Positions 7,886 through 15,530 of a DNA stretch of 34,658 nt are shown one piece after another; the first letter of the stretch is position 1; the number at the start of each line of letters is the position of its first letter. The stretch lies in the NCBI RefSeq assembly GCF_000281955.1, contig NZ_AKKF01000135.1, positions 1-34,658 on the forward strand, written 5' to 3'. Source of the stretch: Caulobacter sp. AP07 (lineage in GTDB: Bacteria > Pseudomonadota > Alphaproteobacteria > Caulobacterales > Caulobacteraceae). Made by a program: the position numbers and the translations under genes. Below the pieces are notes generated by a model. It ran no database searches, was not told the origin of the DNA, and was given only the letters and a program-made list of their open reading frames with translations.

Positions 7886-9133
7886 ATGGCCAAGGGCCTC
7901 CTCGACCAGGCGGCGCGGACCCATGGCGGGCGGGTGATCGCCGCCCTGGCCGCCCGTTTCCGCGACCTGGACCTGGCCGAGGAGGCCTTCGCCGACGCCT
8001 GCCTGAAGGCGGCGCAGGTCTGGCCCCGTCTCTCTAGTGAAGGTGACGGTGCGCCGCGCGACCCCGCCGCTTGGCTATACGCCGTCGCCCAGCGCCAGGC
8101 GCTCGACCGGCTGCGGCGACGGGTAACCCGGGCGCGGCACGTCCCCGACCCGCCCGAGCCGCCGCCCAGCGCCGAGGACGCCATGACCGACGACGCGCGC
8201 CTGATCCCCGACGAGCGGCTGCGGCTGATCTTCGTCTGCTGCCATCCCGCCGTGGCCCCGGACGCCCGCGCCGCCCTGACCCTGCGCCTGGTCTGCGGCC
8301 TGACCACCCAGGAAATCGCCCGCGCCTTCCTGGTGTCCGAACCGACCCTGGCCCAGCGGCTGACGCGGGCCAAGCGCAAGATCGCCGACGCCGGAATCCC
8401 CTTCGAGGTTCCCGGTCCCGAGGCCTGGTCCGAGCGGCTGGGCGCGGTGCTGTCGACGCTGGAGGTCGCCTACGCCAAGGCCCACGAGGACGCGGCCGGG
8501 GCGGGGGCCCATGCCGGCTATGCCCGCGAGATGCTCGACCTGACCGCCGTGCTGGTCGAGCTGCTGCCGGGCGAGCCCGAGTGCCTGTCCTTCGCCGCCC
8601 TGGTCCGCTACGCCGAGGCCCGTCGCCCGGCCCGGCTGGACGAGGACGGGGCGATGACGCCGCTGTCGCAGCAGGACCCGGCCCTGTGGCGCCGGCCGCT
8701 GATCGCCGAGGCCGAGACGCTGCTGCGCCGCGCCGCGCGCTGGCGGCGGCCGGGACCGCGCCAGCTGCAGGCCGCCATCCACGCGGCCTGGTGCGGCCGG
8801 GCCTCGCTGGCCGAACCCGCGCCGTGGCCGACCGTGCTGGCGCTGTACGACGCCCTGCTGACCTGGCGCGACGACGCGGTGGTGCGGCTGAACCGGGCGG
8901 TGGCGGTGGCCGAGGTGTCGGGCCCCGCCCAGGCCCTGGCCGAGGTCGACGGGCTGGACTCCGCGCTGTTTCGCGACTTCGGCCCCTTCCACGCGGTGCG
9001 CGCCGACCTGCTGGCGCGGCTGTCGCGCGGGGACGAGGCGGTCGCCGCCTACGACAGGGCCCTGGCCCTGGATCCGGCCCCGGCCGAGCGTTTGTGGCTG
9101 GAGCGGCGGCGCGCCGAGGTTGCGCCCGCCTAG
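7886..9133 (+). CDS. ECF42-type sigma factor with C-terminal extension
   Basis: Extracytoplasmic-function sigma factor of 415 aa, twice the usual ECF length. Region 2 spans roughly residues 10-90 (FRDLDLAEEAFADACLKAA, VAQRQALDRLRRRV). Region 4 spans about 115-170 (LTLRLVCGLTTQEIARAFLV, SEPTLAQRLTRAKRKI). After about residue 175 comes the DUF6596/TPR-like extension (LDLTAVLVELLPGEPE; PLIAEAETLLRRAARW; VVRLNRAVAVAEVSGPAQAL) that in ECF42 proteins is needed for activity in place of an anti-sigma factor. No anti-sigma gene is next to it. The usual YLIFNEGY-like motif after region 4 is not recognisable here (VLSTLEVAYAKAHEDAAG instead), so it may be a divergent subgroup. Likely autoregulated from 7451. 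Confidence 0.92.
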   Translation: MAKGLLDQAARTHGGRVIAALAARFRDLDLAEEAFADACLKAAQVWPRLSSEGDGAPRDPAAWLYAVAQRQALDRLRRRVTRARHVPDPPEPPPSAEDAMTDDARLIPDERLRLIFVCCHPAVAPDARAALTLRLVCGLTTQEIARAFLVSEPTLAQRLTRAKRKIADAGIPFEVPGPEAWSERLGAVLSTLEVAYAKAHEDAAGAGAHAGYAREMLDLTAVLVELLPGEPECLSFAALVRYAEARRPARLDEDGAMTPLSQQDPALWRRPLIAEAETLLRRAARWRRPGPRQLQAAIHAAWCGRASLAEPAPWPTVLALYDALLTWRDDAVVRLNRAVAVAEVSGPAQALAEVDGLDSALFRDFGPFHAVRADLLARLSRGDEAVAAYDRALALDPAPAERLWLERRRAEVAPA

Positions 9134-9153
9134 GCTTACGCTAACCTCCTCCC

Positions 9154-10950
9154 ATGGATGGGACTTCAGAAACCCACGCGCCGTTCCGCGACGCCCGCTA
9201 CGCGCCCCGCGCGCTGGAGGTCGAAGGCCGTGGCGACGTCCTGATCCTGCGCAATCCGACCCCCTATTCCAGCACCATCCAGACCGTGACCGCGCCCCTG
9301 GCCCGCTGGGCGGCGCAGGCCCCGAACCGGATCTGGCTGGCCGAGCGCTCCTCCGAGAACGAGGGCGGTGGCTGGCGCACCGTGACCTACGGCGAGGCGG
9401 CGCGGCGGGTTTCGGCCCTGGCCGGCGGGCTTGCGGCCCTGGGCCTGGCGCGCGGCCAATGCCTGCTGATCCTGGCCCGCAACGGGATCGACCACGCCCT
9501 GATCGGCTACGGCGCCATGAGCCTGGGCGCGGCGATCTCGCCGGTCTCGCCGCAGTACGGGCTGAAGGGCGCCGACCTGACCCGCCTGGCCTTCGCCGTC
9601 GAGCGGCTCAAGCCGGTCGCGGTCTATGTCGATGACGCCGAGGCGTTCGGCGACGCCCTGGCCGCGCCGTTCCTGGCCGGCCTGCCGGTGGTGGCCAGCC
9701 GCAACGCCCGGCCCGGCGACGTGACGTTCGAGGCCCTCCAGGACTCGCCCCCCGCCGCCGCCGTCTGCCGGCCCGGCGACACCGCCAAGCTGCTGCTGAC
9801 CTCCGGTTCGACCGGCCAGCCCAAGGCGGTGGTCTGCACCCACGCCAACATCGCCCTCAACGCCGCTCAGATCGCCGCCTGCTACGACGACCCCGACCCG
9901 CCGGTGCTGGTCAATTCCGCGCCCTGGAGCCACAGCCTGGGGGCCAACGCCATCCTGCACATGGTGCTGCACCGGGGCGGGAGTCTTTACATTGACGCTG
10001 GCCAGCCGCTGGCTGGCAAGTTCGACGAGACGGTGCGCAACCTGCGCGAGGTGGCGACCACCTATCACAACATGGTCCCGGCCGGCTGGGGGATGCTGGC
10101 CGGCGAGCTGGAGCGCGACGCGGCCCTGGCGCGGAAGTTCTTCGAGAAGGTCCGCGTGCTGCAGTATGGCGGCGCCTCGATGGCCCAGAGCATCCTCGAC
10201 CGCGTCCAGGCCGTGGCGGCGCGCACCATCGGCCATCGGGTGACCTTCGCGGCGGGCTACGGGGCCACCGAGACCGGCCCGACCGCCTGCAACATCCACT
10301 GGCTCAACGCCCGCTCCGGGATGATCGGCCTGCCGACGCCCGGCACGGCGGTGAAGCTGGTCCCGAGCGGCGACAAGTTCGAGATCCGGGTGAAGGGGCC
10401 GCAGGTCTCGCCGGGCTATCTGGACATGCCGCAGGCCTCGGCCGACGCCTTCGACGAGGAGGGCTTCTACCGGCTGGGCGACGCGGCGCGGCTGGCCGAT
10501 CCGGCCGATCCCTCGGCGGGCCTGGTGTTCGACGGCCGGCTGGTCGAGAACTTCAAGCTGGCCAGCGGCACCTTCGTCGCGGCCGGGGCGCTGCGGGTGG
10601 CGGCGGTTTCGGCGATCGGCGGCGTGGTGTCCGACGCGGTGGTCTGCGGCGAGGGGAGGGACGGGGTCGGCCTGATGCTGTTCCTCGACCCCAAGGCCGG
10701 CCTGCTGCTGGGTGACCCGGCGACGGTGCGGACGGCGATCCAAGTGGGGCTCGAACGGCTGAACGCCACGGCCAAGGGCGGCGGCCGGGTGGCTCGGGCC
10801 CTGATCCTCGACGGCGCGCCGGACCCGGCCTCGGGCGAACTCACCGACAAGGGCTACATCAACCAGGCCCTGGCGCGCGATCGCCGGCCGGCGGAGCTGG
10901 CGCGGCTGTTCGCGGAAGAGCCGGACGAAGACATTCTAGTATTCTCATAG
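9154..10950 (+). CDS. Feruloyl-CoA synthase-like acyl/aryl-CoA ligase (1)
   Basis: ATP-dependent CoA ligase (ANL superfamily), 598 aa. The phosphate-binding loop LLLTSGSTGQPKAVVCTHAN is at about 213-232, the adenylate site GYGATETGPTACNIHW near 369-384, the hinge region EGFYRLGDAARLADP, and a C-terminal DKGYINQALARDR in place of the usual lysine motif. The N-terminal FRDARYAPRALEVEGRGDVL and the NFKLASGTFV segment are typical of the feruloyl-CoA synthase subfamily. Substrate is probably a hydroxycinnamate-type or other aromatic acid, but no hydratase-lyase (ech) is beside it, so this is inferred. A second member of the same subfamily is at 22696. The ATG at 9154 lies 20 bases after the sigma factor stop. 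Confidence 0.85.
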   Translation: MDGTSETHAPFRDARYAPRALEVEGRGDVLILRNPTPYSSTIQTVTAPLARWAAQAPNRIWLAERSSENEGGGWRTVTYGEAARRVSALAGGLAALGLARGQCLLILARNGIDHALIGYGAMSLGAAISPVSPQYGLKGADLTRLAFAVERLKPVAVYVDDAEAFGDALAAPFLAGLPVVASRNARPGDVTFEALQDSPPAAAVCRPGDTAKLLLTSGSTGQPKAVVCTHANIALNAAQIAACYDDPDPPVLVNSAPWSHSLGANAILHMVLHRGGSLYIDAGQPLAGKFDETVRNLREVATTYHNMVPAGWGMLAGELERDAALARKFFEKVRVLQYGGASMAQSILDRVQAVAARTIGHRVTFAAGYGATETGPTACNIHWLNARSGMIGLPTPGTAVKLVPSGDKFEIRVKGPQVSPGYLDMPQASADAFDEEGFYRLGDAARLADPADPSAGLVFDGRLVENFKLASGTFVAAGALRVAAVSAIGGVVSDAVVCGEGRDGVGLMLFLDPKAGLLLGDPATVRTAIQVGLERLNATAKGGGRVARALILDGAPDPASGELTDKGYINQALARDRRPAELARLFAEEPDEDILVFS

Positions 10951-10952
10951 GT

Positions 10953-11048
10953 TGTCATCCCGGAAGCGCGAAGCGCTGTCCGGGATCCAGGGGCCGTGCG
11001 CACCGCCCCGGGTCCCGGCTCTTCGCTGCGCTTCGGCCGGGATGACAA
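10953..11048. repeat. GTCATCCC palindromic repeat (family A), copy 5
   Basis: TTGTCATCCCGGAAGCGCGA to CGGCCGGGATGACAAC. The ends match the family A terminus, but the inner sequence (CGAAGCGCTGTCCGGGATCC and complement) differs from copies 1, 3 and 4. It lies just after the CoA ligase stop and before the ThDP enzyme. Confidence 0.75.
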
Positions 11049-11085
11049 CGGTTGGGGAGCGACTAGGTAGCGATTGGAGAAGACC

Positions 11086-12627
11086 ATGAACGGCGCCGAC
11101 GCCCTGATCACCACCCTGGCCGACAACGGCGTCACCGCCTGTTTCGCCAATCCCGGCACCAGCGAGATGCAGTTCGTCGCCGCCCTGGACCGCGAGCCGC
11201 GCATGCGCTCGATCCTCTGCCTGTTCGAGGGCGTGGCGACCGGGGCGGCCGACGGCTACGGGCGGATGACCGGGACGCCGGCCTGCACCCTGCTGCACCT
11301 GGGCCCCGGCTACGCCAACGGCGCGGCCAACCTGCACAACGCCCGGCGCGCCTTCACCCCCACCGTCAACGTCATCGGCGACCACGCCGTCGACCATCGC
11401 CAGTACGACGCGCCGCTCAATTCCGACATCGCCGCCCTCGCCAGGCCCAACTCGCTGTGGGTGAAGTCGGCCGACAGCGCCGACGCGGTGGGGCCGCTGG
11501 CCGCCGAGGCGGTGGCCGCCAGCTTCGGCGCGCCGGGCGGCGCCGCCTGCCTGATCCTGCCCGCCGACAGCGCCTGGAACCTGACCAACGCCCGGGGGCC
11601 GGTGATCGAACCGCCCCGCCCGCGCGCCCCGGACCCGGCGGCGGTCGCGGCGGCGGCCCAGGCCATCAAGGCCGCCGCCAAGCCGGTGCTGCTGCTGGGC
11701 GGCGGGGCCTGCGGCGAAGCCGGGATCGCCGCCGCCGGACGGCTGGCGGCGGTTGGCGTCCGGGTGCTGACCGACACCTTCACCGCCCGCCAGGCCCGGG
11801 GCGAGGGCCGCTTCCGGCCCGACAAGCTGCCCTATTTCGGCGAGGCGGCGCTGAAGGACCTGGACGGCGTCGATCTGATGGCGCTCTGCGCCACGGTGGA
11901 GCCGGTGGCCTTCTTCGCCTATCCCGACCGGCCCAGCGTGCTGGTCCCGGAGGGTTGCGCGACCCTGACCCTCAGCGACCGGGGAACCGACGCGGCGGCG
12001 GCGCTCGACGCCCTGGCCGACGCCCTGGGCGCGCCGGCGGCCGGCGCGGTCGAGCCCTACGCCCCGCCGCCAGCCCCGGCCGGCAAGCTGGACGCCTGGG
12101 CGATGGGCGCGGCGATCGCCCGCCACATGCCGGCCGGGGCGATCATCTCGGACGACGCGGTGACCGCCGGCCTGCCGATCTTCACCCAGACCCGCAACGC
12201 CCGGGGCCATGACTGGCTGTCCCTGACCGGCGGGGCGATCGGCCAGGGCATACCGCTGGCGATCGGCGCGGCGGTGGCCTGTCCGGACCGCAAGGTCCTG
12301 GCCCTGACCGGCGACGGGGCGGGGATGTACACGGTGCAGGGCCTGTGGACGATCGCGCGCGAGAAGCTGGACGTCACGGTGGTGGTGTTCGCCAACCACG
12401 CCTACCGCATCCTCGGCATCGAGATGGGCCGCACCGGCGGCGGCGAGCCCGGCCCGGCGGCGTCGCGGCTGCTGGACCTGTCGGACCCGCGCATCGACTG
12501 GGTGGCGGTGGCCGGGGGCTTGGGCCTGCCCGCCGAGCGGGTCGAGACGGCCGAAGCGTTCGACGCGGCCATGGCGCGGGCGATGAGCGAACCGGGGCCG
12601 CATTTCATCGAAGCGGCGATGCGGTAG
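11086..12627 (+). CDS. Thiamine-diphosphate enzyme, acetolactate synthase-like
   Basis: ThDP-dependent decarboxylase or carboligase of the IlvB/MdlC (benzoylformate decarboxylase) type, 513 aa. The catalytic Glu is in CLFEGVATGAADGYGRM (E48). The ThDP/Mg motif is ALTGDGAGMYTVQGLW followed about 25 residues later by FANHAYRIL. Three domains are evident: Pyr (1-165), a central Rossmann domain (190-330, KPVLLLGGGACGEAG), and PP (340-513). It lacks a regulatory subunit gene and clusters with a CoA ligase rather than with ilv genes, so a catabolic 2-oxoacid substrate is more likely than acetolactate synthesis; this is inference. I chose ATG 11086 because GGAGAAG lies 6 bases upstream; a TTG at 11074 is less likely. 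Confidence 0.88.
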   Translation: MNGADALITTLADNGVTACFANPGTSEMQFVAALDREPRMRSILCLFEGVATGAADGYGRMTGTPACTLLHLGPGYANGAANLHNARRAFTPTVNVIGDHAVDHRQYDAPLNSDIAALARPNSLWVKSADSADAVGPLAAEAVAASFGAPGGAACLILPADSAWNLTNARGPVIEPPRPRAPDPAAVAAAAQAIKAAAKPVLLLGGGACGEAGIAAAGRLAAVGVRVLTDTFTARQARGEGRFRPDKLPYFGEAALKDLDGVDLMALCATVEPVAFFAYPDRPSVLVPEGCATLTLSDRGTDAAAALDALADALGAPAAGAVEPYAPPPAPAGKLDAWAMGAAIARHMPAGAIISDDAVTAGLPIFTQTRNARGHDWLSLTGGAIGQGIPLAIGAAVACPDRKVLALTGDGAGMYTVQGLWTIAREKLDVTVVVFANHAYRILGIEMGRTGGGEPGPAASRLLDLSDPRIDWVAVAGGLGLPAERVETAEAFDAAMARAMSEPGPHFIEAAMR

Positions 12628-12644
12628 GGGGCCGGGGTAGGGCT

Positions 12645-12711
12645 GGGGACACACACTCACCCCACGACCTTCGCCAGGATCACATCGGCCTTGCCGTGAG
12701 TGTGTGTCCCC
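12645..12711. terminator. Perfect 16-bp inverted repeat between convergent genes
   Basis: Arms GGGGACACACACTCAC (12645-12660) and GTGAGTGTGTGTCCCC (12696-12711) are exact complements around a 35-base loop. It lies between the stops of the ThDP enzyme (+) and the histidine kinase (-), so a bidirectional transcript end is the simplest role, although there is no T-tract. The loop is GC-rich and looks partly codon-like on the minus strand. Confidence 0.5.
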
Positions 12712-12726
12712 GATCGTACGTCGACT

Positions 12727-14073
12727 CTACCCCGGCAGCCGCAGCACCGCCCGTAGCCCGCCCATCGGCGAGCGTTCCAGGGTCAGGTCGCCGCCCAGGC
12801 CGCGGGCCATGTCGCGGGCGATGGCCAGGCCCAGGCCGACGCCCTTTTCGTTCTGGTTGCGCGACTCGTCCAGGCGGTTGAACGGGCGGAAGGCCTCTTC
12901 GTGCAGGGCGTCGGGGATGCCGGGGCCGTCGTCGTCGACGAAGATCCACACCCCGCCGCTCGGCCGGGCCATGGACGACACCCGCACGGTCTCGCCATGG
13001 GCGGCGGCGTTGTCGATCAGGTTGGCCAGCGCCCGCTTGAAGGCCTGGGGGCGCAGGATGGCCGAAAGGTCATCGCCGATCGCCAGCTCGATGCGCGCTC
13101 CGGCCCGGGACGCCCCCTCGCAGACCTCCTCGATCAGCGGCCTCAGCATGACCTCGCGCGTCGCCTCGCCGCCTTCGCCCCGGGCGAACGACAGGTACTC
13201 GTCGATCATGTGTTCCATCTCGGAGAGGTCGCGCTGCATGGCCTGGACCTGGGCGTCGGGCTCGGCCAGGGCCAGCTCCAGCTTCAGGCGGGTCAGGGGC
13301 GTGCGCAGGTCGTGGCTGACCGAGGCCAGCAGGGCCGTGCGCTGCTCGATATGGCGCTGGATGCGCTCCTTCATGGCCAGGAAGGCCTGGGCCGCCATGC
13401 GCACCTCGCGGGCTCCGTGCGGCTTGAAGGCCGCCTGGTCGATGCCGCGTCCGAAGGCGTCGGCGGCGTCGGCCAGGCGCTCGATGGCCCGCACCTGGTT
13501 GCGGATGAACAGGATGGCCACGGCGGTCAGCAGCAGGGTGGCCACCACCATCCACAGGATGAAGATGTGGCCCTGGGTGGCGAAGGCCCGGTCGCGCGGG
13601 GCGATGATCCGCAGCACGCCTTCCTTGACCTGCACACGGATGTCGACGTGGCCGGGATAGCGGGTGGTGTCGAACCAGAACGGGGCGTCCAGCCGGTCGT
13701 CCAGGGCGATGCGCAGCGAGCGGTCCAGGGAGGCGAACAGCGACGGCCGCTGGCCGGTCGGCAGCTTGCGGCCCTTCTGCAGGGCGATCGACAGCGACAT
13801 CGAGTCCTCGGCCCGCTGCGCCATCTTGTCGAGCGCGGCCGGCGACGGGTCGTCGTTATAGGTCTCCACCGCCCAGGCCACGTCGCCGGCCAGGCCCTCG
13901 GACAGGCGACTGGTGACGGTCTCCCAGTGGGCGTCGAAGAACGCCCAGGTGACGGCGATCTGCATCACCGCCACCGGCAGGACGATGATCAGCAGCGAGC
14001 GCCCGAACAGCGAGGTCGGCAGCCAGCGCTTGATCTGGCGGGGGATGTAGAGCTTGGTCCGCAGGCGCATCAT
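12727..14073 (-). CDS. EnvZ-like sensor histidine kinase
   Basis: Inner-membrane histidine kinase, 448 aa. A first membrane segment is at about 24-46 and a second at 169-190, enclosing a periplasmic sensor of about 120 residues. A HAMP linker follows (about 190-243). The H box is LLASVSHDLRTPLTRLKLEL with phospho-acceptor H254. The N box is LANLIDNAAAHGE, the G1 box DDDGPGI and the G2 box GVGLGLAIARDM. It belongs to the EnvZ/OmpR class and pairs with the OmpR-type regulator just upstream (14234). The signal is unknown; the lack of a recognisable periplasmic fold prevents a guess. A palindromic repeat of about 130 bp separates it from the regulator, so expression may be partly uncoupled. Confidence 0.93.
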   Translation of the reverse strand: MMRLRTKLYIPRQIKRWLPTSLFGRSLLIIVLPVAVMQIAVTWAFFDAHWETVTSRLSEGLAGDVAWAVETYNDDPSPAALDKMAQRAEDSMSLSIALQKGRKLPTGQRPSLFASLDRSLRIALDDRLDAPFWFDTTRYPGHVDIRVQVKEGVLRIIAPRDRAFATQGHIFILWMVVATLLLTAVAILFIRNQVRAIERLADAADAFGRGIDQAAFKPHGAREVRMAAQAFLAMKERIQRHIEQRTALLASVSHDLRTPLTRLKLELALAEPDAQVQAMQRDLSEMEHMIDEYLSFARGEGGEATREVMLRPLIEEVCEGASRAGARIELAIGDDLSAILRPQAFKRALANLIDNAAAHGETVRVSSMARPSGGVWIFVDDDGPGIPDALHEEAFRPFNRLDESRNQNEKGVGLGLAIARDMARGLGGDLTLERSPMGGLRAVLRLPG

Positions 14074-14078
14074 CTAGG

Positions 14079-14209
14079 CCCTCCCCCTGTGGGGGAGGTG
14101 GCCCGAAGGGCCGGTGGGGGGAGCGCGCGGAGGCTGGTGAGCGCCTGGCCGAAGGCGCAAGTTCCCCCCACCGTCGCCTGCGGCGACACCTCCCCCAGAG
14201 GGGGAGGAC
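14079..14209. repeat. Palindromic repeat, family C, copy 2 (inside operon)
   Basis: CCCTCCCCCTGTGGGGGAGG then TGGCCCGAAGGGCCGGTGGG on one arm, and CCCCACCGTCGCCTGCGGCG then ACACCTCCCCCAGAGGGGGA on the other, with a loop of about 45 bases. It occupies almost the whole 160-base gap between the response regulator and the kinase. Confidence 0.8.
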
Positions 14210-14233
14210 CTGGTTGGCCAGCCACCACCCCCA

Positions 14234-14935
14234 TCAATCCGGCGCCAACCGGTAGCCGATCCCGCGCACCGTCTGCAGGTACCTCGGGTTCTTGGGGTCC
14301 GGCTCGATCTTGCGGCGCAGGCGGGTGACCTGGACGTCGACGGCGCGGCCGGTGGCGTCGACGGTGTCGCGGGCCAGCTCCAGGCGGTCGACCGGCTCGT
14401 GGGCGACCTTGGCCAGGCGGCGCAACAGGGCGACCTCGGCCTCGGTCAGGCGGATCGGCTCGCCGTTGCGGGTCAACTCGCCGCGCTCCGGCTCGAAGGC
14501 GCAGTCGCCCAGGCTCAGGGCGCGGGGGCCGGACGGCTTGGGGGCGGTGCGACGCAGGATGGCCTCGATGCGCAGCAGCAGTTCGCGCGGCTCGAACGGC
14601 TTGGCCAGGTAGTCGTCGGCCCCGTGGGTCAGGCCCTCGATGCGGTCGCCGGTCTGGTCGCGGGCGGTCAGCATCAGGATCGGCGTCTTGCCGGCCTCGC
14701 CGCCCCTGGCTCGCAGGCGCCGGGTGAAGGCGAAACCGTCCTCGCCGGGCATCATCACGTCCAGCACCAGCAGGTCGAAGTCCATGGCCCCGGTCAGCCG
14801 GTCGGCATGGGCGGCGTCGGCCGCGGCGCTGACCCGGAAGCCGGCGCGGCTGAGGAACTCCTTCAGGAGCGAGCGGATGCGGTCGTCGTCGTCGACGACC
14901 AGCAGGTGGCGCTCGCCGCGTTCCTCGGGGGTCAC
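14234..14935 (-). CDS. OmpR-family response regulator
   Basis: 233-aa two-domain regulator. Receiver domain: LLVVDDDDRI (acidic pocket 15-18), LLVLDVMMPGEDG with phospho-acceptor D59, MLTARD, and LAKPFEPREL with K112. The DNA-binding winged helix follows (LTEAEVALLRRLAKVAHEPV, VDVQVTRLRRKIEPDPKNPR, TVRGIGYRL). The frame is open further upstream, but the GTG at 14935 is the best start: it overlaps the MarR stop as GTGA and is immediately followed by the receiver domain. Cognate of the EnvZ-like kinase downstream; part of a marR-ompR-envZ operon. Confidence 0.94.
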   Translation of the reverse strand: MTPEERGERHLLVVDDDDRIRSLLKEFLSRAGFRVSAAADAAHADRLTGAMDFDLLVLDVMMPGEDGFAFTRRLRARGGEAGKTPILMLTARDQTGDRIEGLTHGADDYLAKPFEPRELLLRIEAILRRTAPKPSGPRALSLGDCAFEPERGELTRNGEPIRLTEAEVALLRRLAKVAHEPVDRLELARDTVDATGRAVDVQVTRLRRKIEPDPKNPRYLQTVRGIGYRLAPD

Positions 14936-15450
14936 AGCCCGTCCCTCCGATTGAGGCCGACGCCTTGGCGCGGACCGGCCAGGGCCGCCAGGATGCGGCG
15001 ACTTCCCGCCACCCCGTCCAGGCCGCCGGTGCGATAGGCCCGGCCCAGCAGGCCGCGCAGCCGTTCCGACACCCGGGCCTCGAAGGCCGCGCCCTCGACG
15101 GTCAGGGCGGTTGGCCGGCGGCGGGCGTCGAGGTCGCCGGCCGCCTTCTCGGCCAGGCCCAGGCGTTGCAGGTCGGTCAGGGTCTTGCTGGCCGCCTGTT
15201 TCGACAGACTGGTCAGCTTGGAGAGGTCCTGCACCCCGATGCCGGGCCGGCGGCGCAGCAGGAAGGCGGCGCGCCAGTGCGAGCGGCCCAGGCCCGGACC
15301 CTCGGCCTCCAGCGCCGCGTCGACCGTCGCCCACAGGGCCGCCTCGGCCAGCAGCAGCAGCTCCAGCCCGCCGTCCAGCTGCTCCTCGCCGAGAATCAGG
15401 CGCGGATCGGTGGACCCCGCCGAAAGGCCCGAGGAAAGAGGCGTGGCCAT
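14932..15450 (-). CDS. MarR-family transcriptional regulator
   Basis: 172-aa winged-helix regulator. Recognition region: RSHWRAAFLLRRRPGIGVQD then LSKLTSLSKQAASKTLTDLQ, LGLAEKAAGDLDARRRPTAL, which is the helix-turn-helix and the charged beta-wing of MarR proteins. MarR proteins are dimeric repressors often released by small aromatic ligands; no ligand is evident. The stop overlaps the response regulator start by 4 bases (GTGA at 14935-14932), so the two are translationally coupled. It is divergent from ilvE across an 80-base AT-richer gap where its own operator could lie. Confidence 0.92.
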   Translation of the reverse strand: MATPLSSGLSAGSTDPRLILGEEQLDGGLELLLLAEAALWATVDAALEAEGPGLGRSHWRAAFLLRRRPGIGVQDLSKLTSLSKQAASKTLTDLQRLGLAEKAAGDLDARRRPTALTVEGAAFEARVSERLRGLLGRAYRTGGLDGVAGSRRILAALAGPRQGVGLNRRDGL

Positions 15451-15530
15451 TAGAATGCGTCCATTTTATTTGACCTGCCGCGTCGCGGGGCGTCTAAGAA
15501 CCGGATTCCAAATAAGGAGGTCTTGGACCG

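Noticed and set aside
14936..15334. N-terminal extension of the response regulator
   Set aside because: It overlaps the MarR gene in another frame; the receiver domain begins right after the GTG at 14935.
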